A DNA stretch of 64,000 bases from Arcanobacterium_A bovis (GTDB lineage Bacteria > Actinomycetota > Actinomycetes > Actinomycetales > Actinomycetaceae): the NCBI RefSeq assembly GCF_042655305.1, contig NZ_JBHSLR010000009.1. One strand, given 5' to 3'. The notes under the pieces are model-generated. The model did no database searches, was not told the origin of the DNA, and worked only from the letters and a program-made list of their open reading frames with translations. The position numbers were made by a program, and so were the translations under genes. This document shows, piece by piece, positions 18,301 through 25,731 of this stretch (position 1 is its first letter; each line of letters opens with the position of its first letter).

Positions 18301-18846
18301 GATGACCTTGGTCGAGTAGATGTACTTATCAGAGGTCTTGTCTGCCAAGCGTTCGAAGTAAACGCCTGGGGAACGCACCAGCTGAGAGACGACGACGCGC
18401 TCAGTACCGTTGATAATAAAGGTACCTTGTGGGGTCATCAGCGGGAAGTCACCAATAAAGGTGGTCTGAGACTTGATTTCACCAGTTTCGTAGTTCTGGA
18501 ATTCAGCAGTCACGTAGAGCGCCGCCGAGTACGTCATGTCTTTGTCTTTGCATTCAACAATCGAAGCTTTCTCATCTTCAAGATGAGGATTCGACAACAC
18601 AAGACCCATGGTACGAGTGGTGTTTTCAATCGGTGAAATTTCATCAAAAATTTCTTCAAGGCCCGACTTTTCGTCTGGATGCTCAGCTCGCCACTCATCT
18701 GAGCCAGTGAGCCATCCATAAGAGGAGGTCTGCAAGCTGAGAAGATCAGGAACCGTCATAGGTTCCGTAAGTTTAGCGAACGAGATACGATCAGCGGCAA
18801 GTTTGCCGTTCACGACGGTGGGCATAGAGGTGCGCGAAGCAGCCAA
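15385..18846 (-). CDS. rpoB: RNA polymerase beta subunit
   Basis: Catalytic subunit of RNA polymerase and target of rifamycins. The 1153-residue product includes [14 protein letters not shown] and the C-terminal [20 protein letters not shown] clamp segment. The rifampicin region (about residues 407-440) reads [13 protein letters not shown] then [14 protein letters not shown], wild type at the common resistance positions. The most upstream plausible start is TTG (reading [11 protein letters not shown]) with AAGGAA 8 nt before it. The gene heads the rpoBC operon and is separated from rplJL by the PTS operon. Confidence 0.99.
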   Translation of the reverse strand: [1153 protein letters not shown]

Positions 18847-19161
18847 AGGATGTTCCTTCCCTGGGTTCCGGTAAGGCTATCAACGCAAAGATCGGACACA
18901 CGCACGCACAATTAAGAGAAATACAGATTCAGATAAAAAGGGTACGGGTGTTGATACACTGCGCAAGTTTCAAATCTACCGAATCAGGGCGAATTAGTCC
19001 AGCCCCCACCAGTGTGGAAGGGGTCACGACTCGTATGCTCTAAGAAATCCTCGAAGGTCTGAGGGCTGTCGCTGCCCATCAGTTTCATCGATTTGCTTAG
19101 ATTTTCATAACCAGCGAGTGCTTCCGGCACTATCGCGGTCAAGAAAGACTTTCCCACAGAT
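18847..19161 (-). other. Region between ptsI terminator and rpoB, weak promoter and small open frame
   Basis: About 315 nt without an assigned gene. Going leftward on the minus strand it holds an open frame of 48 codons from a GTG at 19128-19130 to a stop at 18984, then a weak promoter candidate (TTGCGC at 18961-18966, 16 nt, TACCCT at 18939-18944), then about 90 nt of leader to rpoB. The small frame ends HTSRDPFHTGGGWTNSP. I do not recognise it and see no good ribosome binding site. Confidence 0.3.
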
Positions 19162-19208
19162 AGAGAAAAACTGCAAGCTACCGGAGCGGCGCGCCGGTAG
19201 CTTGCAGT
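19162..19208 (-). terminator. Terminator of the PTS operon (after ptsI)
   Basis: Perfect 15-bp arms at 19170-19184 and 19194-19208 (ACTGCAAGCTACCGG and its complement) with a 9-nt loop. On the minus strand they are followed by TTTTTCTCTATC. It begins 22 nt after the ptsI stop and is the best-formed intrinsic terminator in the window. Confidence 0.92.
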
Positions 19209-19230
19209 CACAATCAGCCATTTGCAGAGC

Positions 19231-20916
19231 TTACAGCAGATCTTTCAGACCAGGGCTCGTGAGCTCCAAAACTGCAGCTCGTGCATTCTCTGGATCGTCA
19301 GCATCAACTGCATATGCGGCCATTTGCTGGCAAGTAGCAAGATCGTGCAGGCGTAGCGCAGTGCGCACAGCATTCACTTTATTAGGAGCCATAGACAGTG
19401 AAGAAACTCCCAATCCCACCAATACCAGAGCCAAGAGCGGATCACCGCCAGCTTCGCCACAAACGCCTACAGGTTTGCCAGTAGCGCGGCCACCTTCGCA
19501 GGTCATCTTGATAAGCGTCAAGAGCGCCGGTTGCCACGGGCTCAAGAGCTCCGCAAACTCACCTTGCATACGGTCGGCGGCCATCGTGTACTGCGATAAG
19601 TCGTTGGTGCCAATCGACACAAAATCAACTTCGCGCATAACGCGACCAGCCAAGATGGCGGTGGATGCAATCTCAACCATCGCGCCAGCCTTGGGCAAGC
19701 CAACTGCCTTGACCTTCTCGGCAAACCAGCGCGCTTCACTAGCAGTAGCGATCATTGGTGCCATCACTCGTACGTCCGCACCGGTAGCTTTATAAGCCTG
19801 AGCAAGTGCTTCCAGTTGGGTATCGAGCAAGTCTTCCCGGCGTTGGCACAGACGCAAACCGCGCCGACCCAAAGCCGGATTTTCTTCTGCACCAAGATTG
19901 GCAAAAGCCAAAGGTTTGTCGGCGCCTGCATCGAGCGTGCGCACCACGATACGCCGATCACCAAAGGATTCAAATACCTTGGTGTACGTCGCAATCTGTT
20001 CCTCTAGGCTCGGCGCATCGGAGCGATCCAAGAACAGGAATTCCGTGCGGAATAAACCACAGCCTTCCAGATCCATACGAGCAGCCTTCGCGGCGTCGTC
20101 GGCCGTACCGATATTCGCCAACAACGCAACCTTGTGACCATCGTATGTGGCGCCTTCCCCAGACGATCCTGCCAGAGCTTTCGCACGGCGAACCGCACGC
20201 TCTTTCAACTCTGCAACCTCATCATCGGTAGGGTTAATAACGACCTCGCCCACACCGCCGTCGACAGCCACTAAGTTTCCCTCAGCAACAGCTACCACGC
20301 CTGGCACCTGCACAATGGCCGGAATACCTAGCTGTGCAGCCAAAATAGCGGTATGGCTGGTAGGGCCACCTTCCTCAGTGAGGATAGCAGCACAGAGCTC
20401 AGGAGAGAGCGTAGCAGTTTCAGCAGGTGCGAGATCACGCGCTACCAGAACAGAAAGTTCCGTGAGCTCAGGTACGCCAGGCGCAGGGAGTCCAAGCAGC
20501 TCAGAAATGGTGCGGTCACGAATATCGTAAAGATCAGTGACGCGCTCTGCCATGTAACCGCCCAAGCCCGCGAGCATATCTGCATAACCCTGCGTAGCAT
20601 CATGTACCGCGCGAGTAACACCTGTACCCTGCTTTAGCTTGGCATCAACAGATTTTGCCAGACCACGATCATTAGCCAGCTTAGCCGAGGCCTCGAGAAT
20701 CGGACGCACCGTTTCGGAAGCCTGTTGCGCACGCTCAGTGAGCTGAGCAGACACATTCGCCATTGCTTGGCGCACCCGCGCGCTCGCTGCTTCCCAATCA
20801 GTGGTGGGAGGCTCGTTAGCGTCAAAGCCAGGCGCGGCATGTACTGCCACTGCTTTCGCAGCCGCAATTCCACTCGAAACACCCAAACCGTGCAAAACCT
20901 GATGATTACCAGTCAT
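19231..20916 (-). CDS. ptsI: PTS enzyme I (phosphoenolpyruvate-protein phosphotransferase)
   Basis: Cytoplasmic kinase that takes phosphate from PEP and passes it to HPr. The 561-residue product has the phospho-histidine motif GGPTSHTAILA (His188) in the N-terminal swivel domain. The C-terminal TIM barrel follows with FRTEFLFLDR, GTNDLSQYTMAADR and the end motif GVCGEAGGDP. It is slightly shorter than E. coli EI (575). It lies 11 nt after ptsH as last gene of the PTS operon and is followed by a strong terminator. Confidence 0.97.
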   Translation of the reverse strand: MTGNHQVLHGLGVSSGIAAAKAVAVHAAPGFDANEPPTTDWEAASARVRQAMANVSAQLTERAQQASETVRPILEASAKLANDRGLAKSVDAKLKQGTGVTRAVHDATQGYADMLAGLGGYMAERVTDLYDIRDRTISELLGLPAPGVPELTELSVLVARDLAPAETATLSPELCAAILTEEGGPTSHTAILAAQLGIPAIVQVPGVVAVAEGNLVAVDGGVGEVVINPTDDEVAELKERAVRRAKALAGSSGEGATYDGHKVALLANIGTADDAAKAARMDLEGCGLFRTEFLFLDRSDAPSLEEQIATYTKVFESFGDRRIVVRTLDAGADKPLAFANLGAEENPALGRRGLRLCQRREDLLDTQLEALAQAYKATGADVRVMAPMIATASEARWFAEKVKAVGLPKAGAMVEIASTAILAGRVMREVDFVSIGTNDLSQYTMAADRMQGEFAELLSPWQPALLTLIKMTCEGGRATGKPVGVCGEAGGDPLLALVLVGLGVSSLSMAPNKVNAVRTALRLHDLATCQQMAAYAVDADDPENARAAVLELTSPGLKDLL

Positions 20917-20927
20917 GAGAGCCCCTC

Positions 20928-21194
20928 TCAGGCGTCGAGATCAGTTTCCAAAAGGTGAGCAAGGCTCTCCAACACCTGCTCAGCGTTCTCGCCCTCAGCG
21001 CTCAGAGTTACTTCATCGCCACACTGGGCGCCGAGCGTCATAACTTCAAGAACTGAAGCTGCATCTACAGGTTCTTCGCCAGGAAGCGAAATCTCCACGT
21101 CAAGACCTGAATCTTCAACCGCTTGAGTGAATAGCGCCGCTGGTCGCGCGTGCAAACCAACAGCCGAAGCGATTTTTGCTGTACGAGTAGCCAT
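20928..21194 (-). CDS. ptsH: PTS phosphocarrier protein HPr
   Basis: Small carrier that shuttles phosphate from enzyme I to EIIA. I start at MATRTAKIASAVGLHARPAA, behind AAGGAA; a longer frame would add 11 unrelated residues overlapping the end of the antiterminator gene. The 88-residue product has the active His15 in GLHARPAA. A serine at about position 47 (DAASVLEVMTLG) aligns with the regulatory Ser46 of Gram-positive HPr, but no HPr kinase gene is in the window. The gap to the upstream gene is 1 nt. Confidence 0.96.
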   Translation of the reverse strand: MATRTAKIASAVGLHARPAALFTQAVEDSGLDVEISLPGEEPVDAASVLEVMTLGAQCGDEVTLSAEGENAEQVLESLAHLLETDLDA

Positions 21195-21195
21195 T

Positions 21196-22050
21196 TTATG
21201 ATTCCTTTCGAATCGGTTGAGCATCACCGCTCACCCTAGCAATATGCATCGTTAAATACGAAATTTCATCTTCGCTTATGCGAGTGTCAAAACGCAGCTC
21301 GATAATAGCCGCCAGCTTCTGAGCTACTGCAACACAATCTGGATAGCTATCGCGAATCGCCTGACCAATAACCGAGATTTCGCCTTCATTGATCTGTTTT
21401 TGTTGATGGATACGAACAAAGAGATAACGAAGGTGAGTGATAAAACGCCCCACATTCACCGACGTCGCCTCTAAATGTACGCCAAAACTAGTTTCAATAA
21501 CTTCGATCATCTGCTGGATGATACCCGTCATTTTATATGTGTAGCTCAGATCCCCGTGACTGAAACCGAGATTCACCAAGTGCAGGGAAATCGCTACCGC
21601 TTCGTCCTGCGGTAGCTGTGTATCGCTCAGGTGGTTAATCTGGGTGAGCAGATCAACCGCCTGAGCGTATTCTTGCGGATACAGATTACGCACCTCCGCT
21701 TCGAGCGGATAACGCACGTCAATTGCAGTGCGCACCCGCTCGAAAGCGAACGTAATATGATCGGCAAGTGCAAGGACAAAGGCGGGATTCGAGCCCAACC
21801 CGCTGTTGGTAGAGCTGAACACCTGTTCCAGAAGATCGAGAATCTTCGGCGGAATATCCGCGAGAAGTTTTCCCAAATGATCTGGGTCCCTGCCGTCAAC
21901 TGGAACGAATTTTCGCACAACTTTGGCAGGGTCAATTGACATTCCCGGCTTCGCCTGGAACCCAATCCCCCAACCCGTCACGATGACTTCGGCGGCGTCG
22001 TCATCACGCGCCAAAACCACGTTGTTGTTGAAAACTCGCAGGACGTCCAT
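21196..22050 (-). CDS. BglG/LicT-family transcriptional antiterminator
   Basis: RNA-binding antiterminator regulated by PTS phosphorylation. Residues 1-55 are the CAT RNA-binding domain (VFNNNVVLARDD and VTGWGIGFQAKPG), followed by two PRD domains. Conserved histidines are visible at LADHITFAF in PRD1, and at ISLHLVNLGFSHGDL and YLTMHIARV in the PRD regions. Length 284 is normal. It lies 3 nt after the EIIBCA gene and 1 nt before ptsH. Its likely target is the RAT element at 24145-24171 ahead of its own operon, giving autoregulation. A LicT/SacY/BglG type is certain; the inducing sugar is not. Confidence 0.95.
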   Translation of the reverse strand: MDVLRVFNNNVVLARDDDAAEVIVTGWGIGFQAKPGMSIDPAKVVRKFVPVDGRDPDHLGKLLADIPPKILDLLEQVFSSTNSGLGSNPAFVLALADHITFAFERVRTAIDVRYPLEAEVRNLYPQEYAQAVDLLTQINHLSDTQLPQDEAVAISLHLVNLGFSHGDLSYTYKMTGIIQQMIEVIETSFGVHLEATSVNVGRFITHLRYLFVRIHQQKQINEGEISVIGQAIRDSYPDCVAVAQKLAAIIELRFDTRISEDEISYLTMHIARVSGDAQPIRKES

Positions 22051-22053
22051 ACA

Positions 22054-24066
22054 CTACCTAGTTACTGAAATGATCTTCTCACCAGCTTTAACGCTCGTTG
22101 ACTCAATCGGCTCAACGTTCGTCATTGACTTGGTGTTCGTTACAGTAACAATTGTAGTGGTAGCGAAGCCCGAATCAGCGATCTGCTGTAGATCCACCTC
22201 AACGAGAACGTCCCCACTTTCGACCCGCGCACCCTTTTCTACGCGCACGTCAAAACCTTTACCCTGCATATTCACGGTGTCGATGCCCACGTGTACGAGC
22301 ACCTCCACGCCGTCGTCGCTCTTGATGCCAAAGGCGTGTCCCGATTTCTGTACCGACGCAACGGTTCCTGAAATAGGAGCAAGAATTGTGCCGTTTTCCG
22401 GATTGATGCCAACACCAGCGCCGAGTACGCCAGATGCGAAGACGGCGTCGCCCACCTTTTCGAGCGCCACCACGCTTCCCGCCACTGGCGCGAGAACATC
22501 GGTTGTCTCCCCTGCTACTGGAGCGGCGGAGTGATCTGCAGTTTCGTTCGCGCCTTGGGCAGCGGCGTCGGCTTCCTGCTCAGCCTTGAGCGCTGCGCGC
22601 TCCTGCGGCATGCGGAAATCGGAAATAATAATGAGCACCATGGCGACAACGAAAGCGACCGTCACGCCCAAGGTGTAACGCCACACCGGGCTAAACACAG
22701 GAATCGTGAGAAGCGAGGTGAAGGCAAATGCGCCGGTGGTTACTCCGCCGGTTAGTCCAATGACGATGCCGCCAGCCAAGCAACCTACCAGCATACGTGG
22801 GTAGATACGCTTGAAGCGCAGGTGGATGCCGTACAGAGACGGCTCGGAAATACCACCAAGAAGGCCCGCGGCCAGTGCGCCGATAGAAACCTGGCGCATA
22901 ACCGTTTCTTTGTGGCGAATAGAGAGAACCAAAACACCAGCTGTTGCGCCGAAACATGCGAAGTTCCAGGCACCCATTGGGCCTTGGATGAAGTCGTAAC
23001 CAAGAGTTTGAATATTGACGAGCATGAGTGCGTTCAGCGGCCAGTGCAGACCGAGTGGCACGAGGAACGGATAAATCACTGGCACAAGCACGGCAAATAC
23101 GATTGGGGCGTGACCGTTGAGCCATGCGAGACCCGAACCGAGACCATTGCCAACCACAACGCCCAATGGGCCGATCAAAAATGCCGTGAATGGAATCATG
23201 ATGATCATTGAGAAGAATGGAACGAACACCATTTGCAGATTCTCAGGGAAAATCTGCTTCAAACCGCGGTAGACCAGCGCAAGGACGCCCACCATCATGA
23301 GCGGCACGAAAACCTGACCAGAGTAATCATGCAACGGCATATTGATTCCAAAGACTTCTGCCATGCACGACTTGGTGCCGAGCGAGTCATTTGTCTGGCA
23401 TACGGTATTCGAAAAACGCTCTGGGTTAGAGAGTGAGACGAACTCCGGCGTCATCAGTGCGCCCATAACTGCGGTACCAAGCCAAGGGTCGATACGCAGC
23501 TTCTTCGAGGCGTTGTATGCCACCATCAACGGTAAGAAGAAGAACACCGAGTGCCACATCGCATCCACGAACACCCAGGTTGAGGACTTGGTATCGTCGC
23601 GGAACTTGATGATTTCGAGTGCGTCGAGAATCGAGGCAAAAGCAATGATCAACGATGCACCGAGCAGCACGCCCAAGATCGGACGGAAAGAGTCGGACAA
23701 AAACTCGAAGAATGCGTCTACCCAGCTAAAACGACCGCGAACCTTGTTGCGTGCTTCAGCTTTGATTTCGGCATCTGTTTTCTCGGTGTGCTTGCCAGCG
23801 TTTGCCATGCTCGGTAGAGACTTGATCTCGTTGTATAGAGTAGCGACGCCGCCACCAGCCACAACTTGATAACGGTCACCCGACTGCGGCACGACGCCGA
23901 GTACACCGTTAATTTTTTCTAGTTCTTCCCGATTGACTTTGCCAGCATCAAAAAGTTCAAAACGTAACCGGGTGGCACAGTGCGTCAAACTCTTCACATT
24001 GGCAGAACCGCCAACTGCGTCGATAATTTTTTGCGCTGGGGAAATAGTGCGCGTTTCATTCGACAT
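22054..24066 (-). CDS. PTS sugar transporter EIIBCA, beta-glucoside/sucrose superfamily
   Basis: Fused permease that imports and phosphorylates a sugar. The EIIB domain has the active cysteine in SLTHCATRLRF (Cys30). The EIIC membrane domain spans roughly residues 105-480. A charged linker (about 485-515) precedes the EIIA domain, with SGHAFGIKSDDG and the phospho-histidine in VLVHVGIDTV (His592). Domain order B-C-A and the BglG partner place it in the glucose-glucoside family (beta-glucoside, sucrose or trehalose type); the exact substrate cannot be read. It is first gene of the operon, behind a RAT-controlled terminator. Confidence 0.95.
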   Translation of the reverse strand: MSNETRTISPAQKIIDAVGGSANVKSLTHCATRLRFELFDAGKVNREELEKINGVLGVVPQSGDRYQVVAGGGVATLYNEIKSLPSMANAGKHTEKTDAEIKAEARNKVRGRFSWVDAFFEFLSDSFRPILGVLLGASLIIAFASILDALEIIKFRDDTKSSTWVFVDAMWHSVFFFLPLMVAYNASKKLRIDPWLGTAVMGALMTPEFVSLSNPERFSNTVCQTNDSLGTKSCMAEVFGINMPLHDYSGQVFVPLMMVGVLALVYRGLKQIFPENLQMVFVPFFSMIIMIPFTAFLIGPLGVVVGNGLGSGLAWLNGHAPIVFAVLVPVIYPFLVPLGLHWPLNALMLVNIQTLGYDFIQGPMGAWNFACFGATAGVLVLSIRHKETVMRQVSIGALAAGLLGGISEPSLYGIHLRFKRIYPRMLVGCLAGGIVIGLTGGVTTGAFAFTSLLTIPVFSPVWRYTLGVTVAFVVAMVLIIISDFRMPQERAALKAEQEADAAAQGANETADHSAAPVAGETTDVLAPVAGSVVALEKVGDAVFASGVLGAGVGINPENGTILAPISGTVASVQKSGHAFGIKSDDGVEVLVHVGIDTVNMQGKGFDVRVEKGARVESGDVLVEVDLQQIADSGFATTTIVTVTNTKSMTNVEPIESTSVKAGEKIISVTR

Positions 24067-24102
24067 GATAGCTTCCTTGCTTCAAATACTCCGATACCCA
24101 GT

Positions 24103-24150
24103 AAAAACAAAAAAGACCCAAGCTATGACGAATCGTCATGCTTAGGTCTT
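24103..24150 (-). terminator. Leader terminator upstream of the EIIBCA gene
   Basis: On the minus strand AAGACC, AAGC and TGACGA pair with TCGTCA, GCTT and GGGTCTT across 24113-24150, followed by TTTTTTGTTTTTAC (24101-24114). It lies about 36 nt upstream of the EIIBCA start, inside the transcript leader. Its 5' arm overlaps the RAT element, so RAT formation and terminator formation exclude each other. Confidence 0.9.
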
Positions 24151-24171
24151 GCCCCTACCGGGTAACAATCC
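24145..24171 (-). promoter_or_regulatory. RAT ribonucleic antiterminator element
   Basis: The 27-nt element on the minus strand starts GGATTGTTACC and ends GGCAAGACC. This is very close to the consensus bound by BglG, LicT and SacY proteins (GGATTGTTACT followed by GGCAAAACC). Its last 6 nt are the first bases of the terminator stem. Binding by the antiterminator encoded two genes downstream should stabilise the RAT and let transcription enter the PTS operon. Confidence 0.93.
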
Positions 24172-24199
24172 TCTGGTGAAATACCAGCGTTCGAAAGAT

Positions 24200-24229
24200 A
24201 CGATATACCGTTGCGAAAGAGATTGTCTA
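24200..24229 (-). promoter_or_regulatory. Candidate promoter of the PTS operon
   Basis: On the minus strand TAGACA (24224-24229) and TATCGT (24200-24205) are separated by 18 nt; TATATC with 16 nt spacing is an overlapping alternative. Transcription would start about 20 nt before the RAT element, which suits RAT-controlled leaders. Confidence 0.45.
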
Positions 24230-24318
24230 GCGACGTGGTTCAGATCACCACAGTGTGCCCTTCATACCTTTCGGACGGCGATCCGATTCAACAAAGAGTG
24301 GATTCTTGGTGCGAGTAA

Positions 24319-24350
24319 CGCAACATCTCGATATATGTACAGATGTTGCG
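24319..24350. repeat. Inverted repeat CGCAACATCT upstream of the PTS promoter
   Basis: Perfect 10-bp arms CGCAACATCT (24319-24328) and AGATGTTGCG (24341-24350) flank an AT-rich 12-nt centre. It lies about 90 nt upstream of the candidate -35 of the PTS operon. The form suits a dimeric DNA-binding regulator, but no partner is known; a transcript hairpin is the alternative. Confidence 0.45.
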
Positions 24351-24471
24351 AAAAACGCACCTAGTTTCCCTCGTAGGTAGGCGCTAAGCTCCAACAGCGG
24401 GCGCCAATTTGTGCCGAATGCGTTATATGCGAAGGATATGCGCGAAGGATGCGACACGAAGAGTACATGCA
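24351..24471. other. Gap between PTS regulatory region and rplL terminator
   Basis: Together with the annotated elements this completes a gap of about 490 nt between the EIIBCA gene and rplL. Beyond the RAT, terminators, promoter and inverted repeat I see only a loose direct repeat (GCGAAGGAT and nearby variants around 24429-24451). No gene is supported. Confidence 0.4.
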
Positions 24472-24506
24472 AGGGAGGGCTCCGATCAAAGATCGAAGCC
24501 CTCCCT
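24472..24506 (-). terminator. Terminator of rplJL
   Basis: Arms AGGGAGGGCTCCGATC (24472-24487) and GATCGAAGCCCTCCCT (24491-24506) pair with one G-U position on the minus strand and a 3-nt loop. The stem is strong but is followed only by TTGCATG. It begins about 54 nt after the rplL stop. Confidence 0.7.
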
Positions 24507-24559
24507 CAACCGCCGGTGTTTAACCAGCAAGTTTAAGATTGCGGTCTAAACCGCAGAAA

Positions 24560-24946
24560 TCACTTGAGAACGACAGTTGCGCCAGCAGCCTCGAGCTGCT
24601 CCTTTGCCTTCTCAGCGGTTTCCTTGTTAACGCCTTCGAGAAGAGCCTTAGGTGCGGAGTCAACGAGCTCCTTAGCTTCCTTGAGACCAAGTGGGGTAAG
24701 AGCGCGCACCTCCTTGATGACCTGGATCTTCTTGTCGCCAGCGTTTTCGATGATGACGTCGAAGGAGTCCTTCTCTTCTTCAGCAGCAGCATCGCCTGCA
24801 GCTGGAGCAGCAGCAGCTGCAACAGCAACTGGAGCGGTTGCTTCAACTTCGAATTCTTCTTCGAACTTCTTAACGAAATCGTTGAGCTCTACGAGGGTGA
24901 GCTCCTTGAAAGCTTCGATGAGCTCTTCAGCGGTAAGCTTGGCCAT
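24560..24946 (-). CDS. rplL: Ribosomal protein bL12 (L7/L12)
   Basis: Multi-copy stalk protein that recruits translation GTPases. The 128-residue product has the N-terminal dimerisation helices (LIEAFKELTLVELNDFVKKF), an Ala-rich hinge at about 35-55, and the C-terminal factor-binding domain with KIQVIKEVRALTPLGLKEAK. Length is normal. It follows rplJ after 57 nt and ends ahead of a strong hairpin, so the rplJL unit is not fused to rpoBC here. Confidence 0.98.
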   Translation of the reverse strand: MAKLTAEELIEAFKELTLVELNDFVKKFEEEFEVEATAPVAVAAAAAPAAGDAAAEEEKDSFDVIIENAGDKKIQVIKEVRALTPLGLKEAKELVDSAPKALLEGVNKETAEKAKEQLEAAGATVVLK

Positions 24947-25003
24947 GATTGACCTTCCTTCCTGTGCCTACGCGAGGCAATTTAATTGGTTGATACCACT
25001 ACC

Positions 25004-25525
25004 TCAGGCAGCGGATTCCTGCTTCTCGCGCAGGGCGTCTACGGTGCGCACAGTCTTGGTGATTGGCGCCTTGAATACGTATGCAGCTTTGTACAGCGAA
25101 GCCTTGAGGACTCCAGCAGTCTTAGCAAGCAGAACCTCACGGGATTCGAGATCGGCGAGCTTCTGAACATCTTCAGCGTTGAGAAGATTACCTTCGAGAA
25201 CGCCAGCTTTCACGATGAGAGCCTTGTTCTCCTTAGCAAAATTCTTAACTGCCTTAGCTGCGGAAGCGATGTCACCGGTAACAAATGCCAGCGCGGTCGG
25301 ACCCTTGAGGTCGTCATCGAGTCCTTCGATGCCGGCTTCACGGGCTGCAATGCGTGCGAGGGTGTTCTTAGCAACCTTGTACTCTGCGTCAGCACCGAGC
25401 GCACGACGAAGCGTCTTCAGTTGCGCAACGGTCAAACCGCGGTACTCAGTCACCAGAACCGCCGAAGAGTTGCGGAAATCTTCCGTAAGCTCTGCGATCG
25501 CTGCAGACTTGTCGGTCCGTGCCAT
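25004..25525 (-). CDS. rplJ: Ribosomal protein uL10 (L10)
   Basis: Base of the L10-L12 stalk; the L10-L12 complex usually represses its own mRNA. I start at MARTDKSAAIAELTEDFRNS, where GGAAGGAGGT precedes the ATG; a longer frame would run back into the leader hairpin. The 173-residue product has normal length with AVLVTEYRGLTVAQLKTLRR and a C-terminal helix for L12 binding. The hairpin 25570-25602 lies 45 nt upstream. Confidence 0.96.
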   Translation of the reverse strand: MARTDKSAAIAELTEDFRNSSAVLVTEYRGLTVAQLKTLRRALGADAEYKVAKNTLARIAAREAGIEGLDDDLKGPTALAFVTGDIASAAKAVKNFAKENKALIVKAGVLEGNLLNAEDVQKLADLESREVLLAKTAGVLKASLYKAAYVFKAPITKTVRTVDALREKQESAA

Positions 25526-25569
25526 GGGACCTCCTTCCGAATAGTAGCCGCAAAAGTCGGAAGTTTTAC

Positions 25570-25602
25570 AAAACAAAAACCCTCGCGCAGCGCACGAGGG
25601 TT
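25570..25602 (-). terminator. Attenuator hairpin in the rplJ leader
   Basis: On the minus strand AACCCTCG (25595-25602) pairs with CGAGGGTT (25578-25585), capped by a GC-rich loop and followed by TTTTGTTTTG. It has full intrinsic-terminator form but lies only 45 nt before the rplJ start, too close for a promoter in between. A role as an attenuator for rplJL is therefore more likely than as the end of udk. Confidence 0.75.
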
Positions 25603-25702
25603 CAAGCATACTTCTGCTCTTGAAAAATCGTACCTGCGCTGGCTTCGCTTTGCGAACTTCACCCCGTTGGCAACGGGCGACCTGCGGTCTTGGGCAGAAT
25701 AT

Positions 25703-25731
25703 ACGCTACCTGCCTCGGCGTCGTCATGCAA
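25703..25731 (-). promoter_or_regulatory. Candidate promoter of rplJL
   Basis: On the minus strand TTGCAT (25726-25731) and TAGCGT (25703-25708) are separated by 17 nt. Transcription would start near 25696 and produce a leader of about 170 nt that includes the attenuator. Confidence 0.5.
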
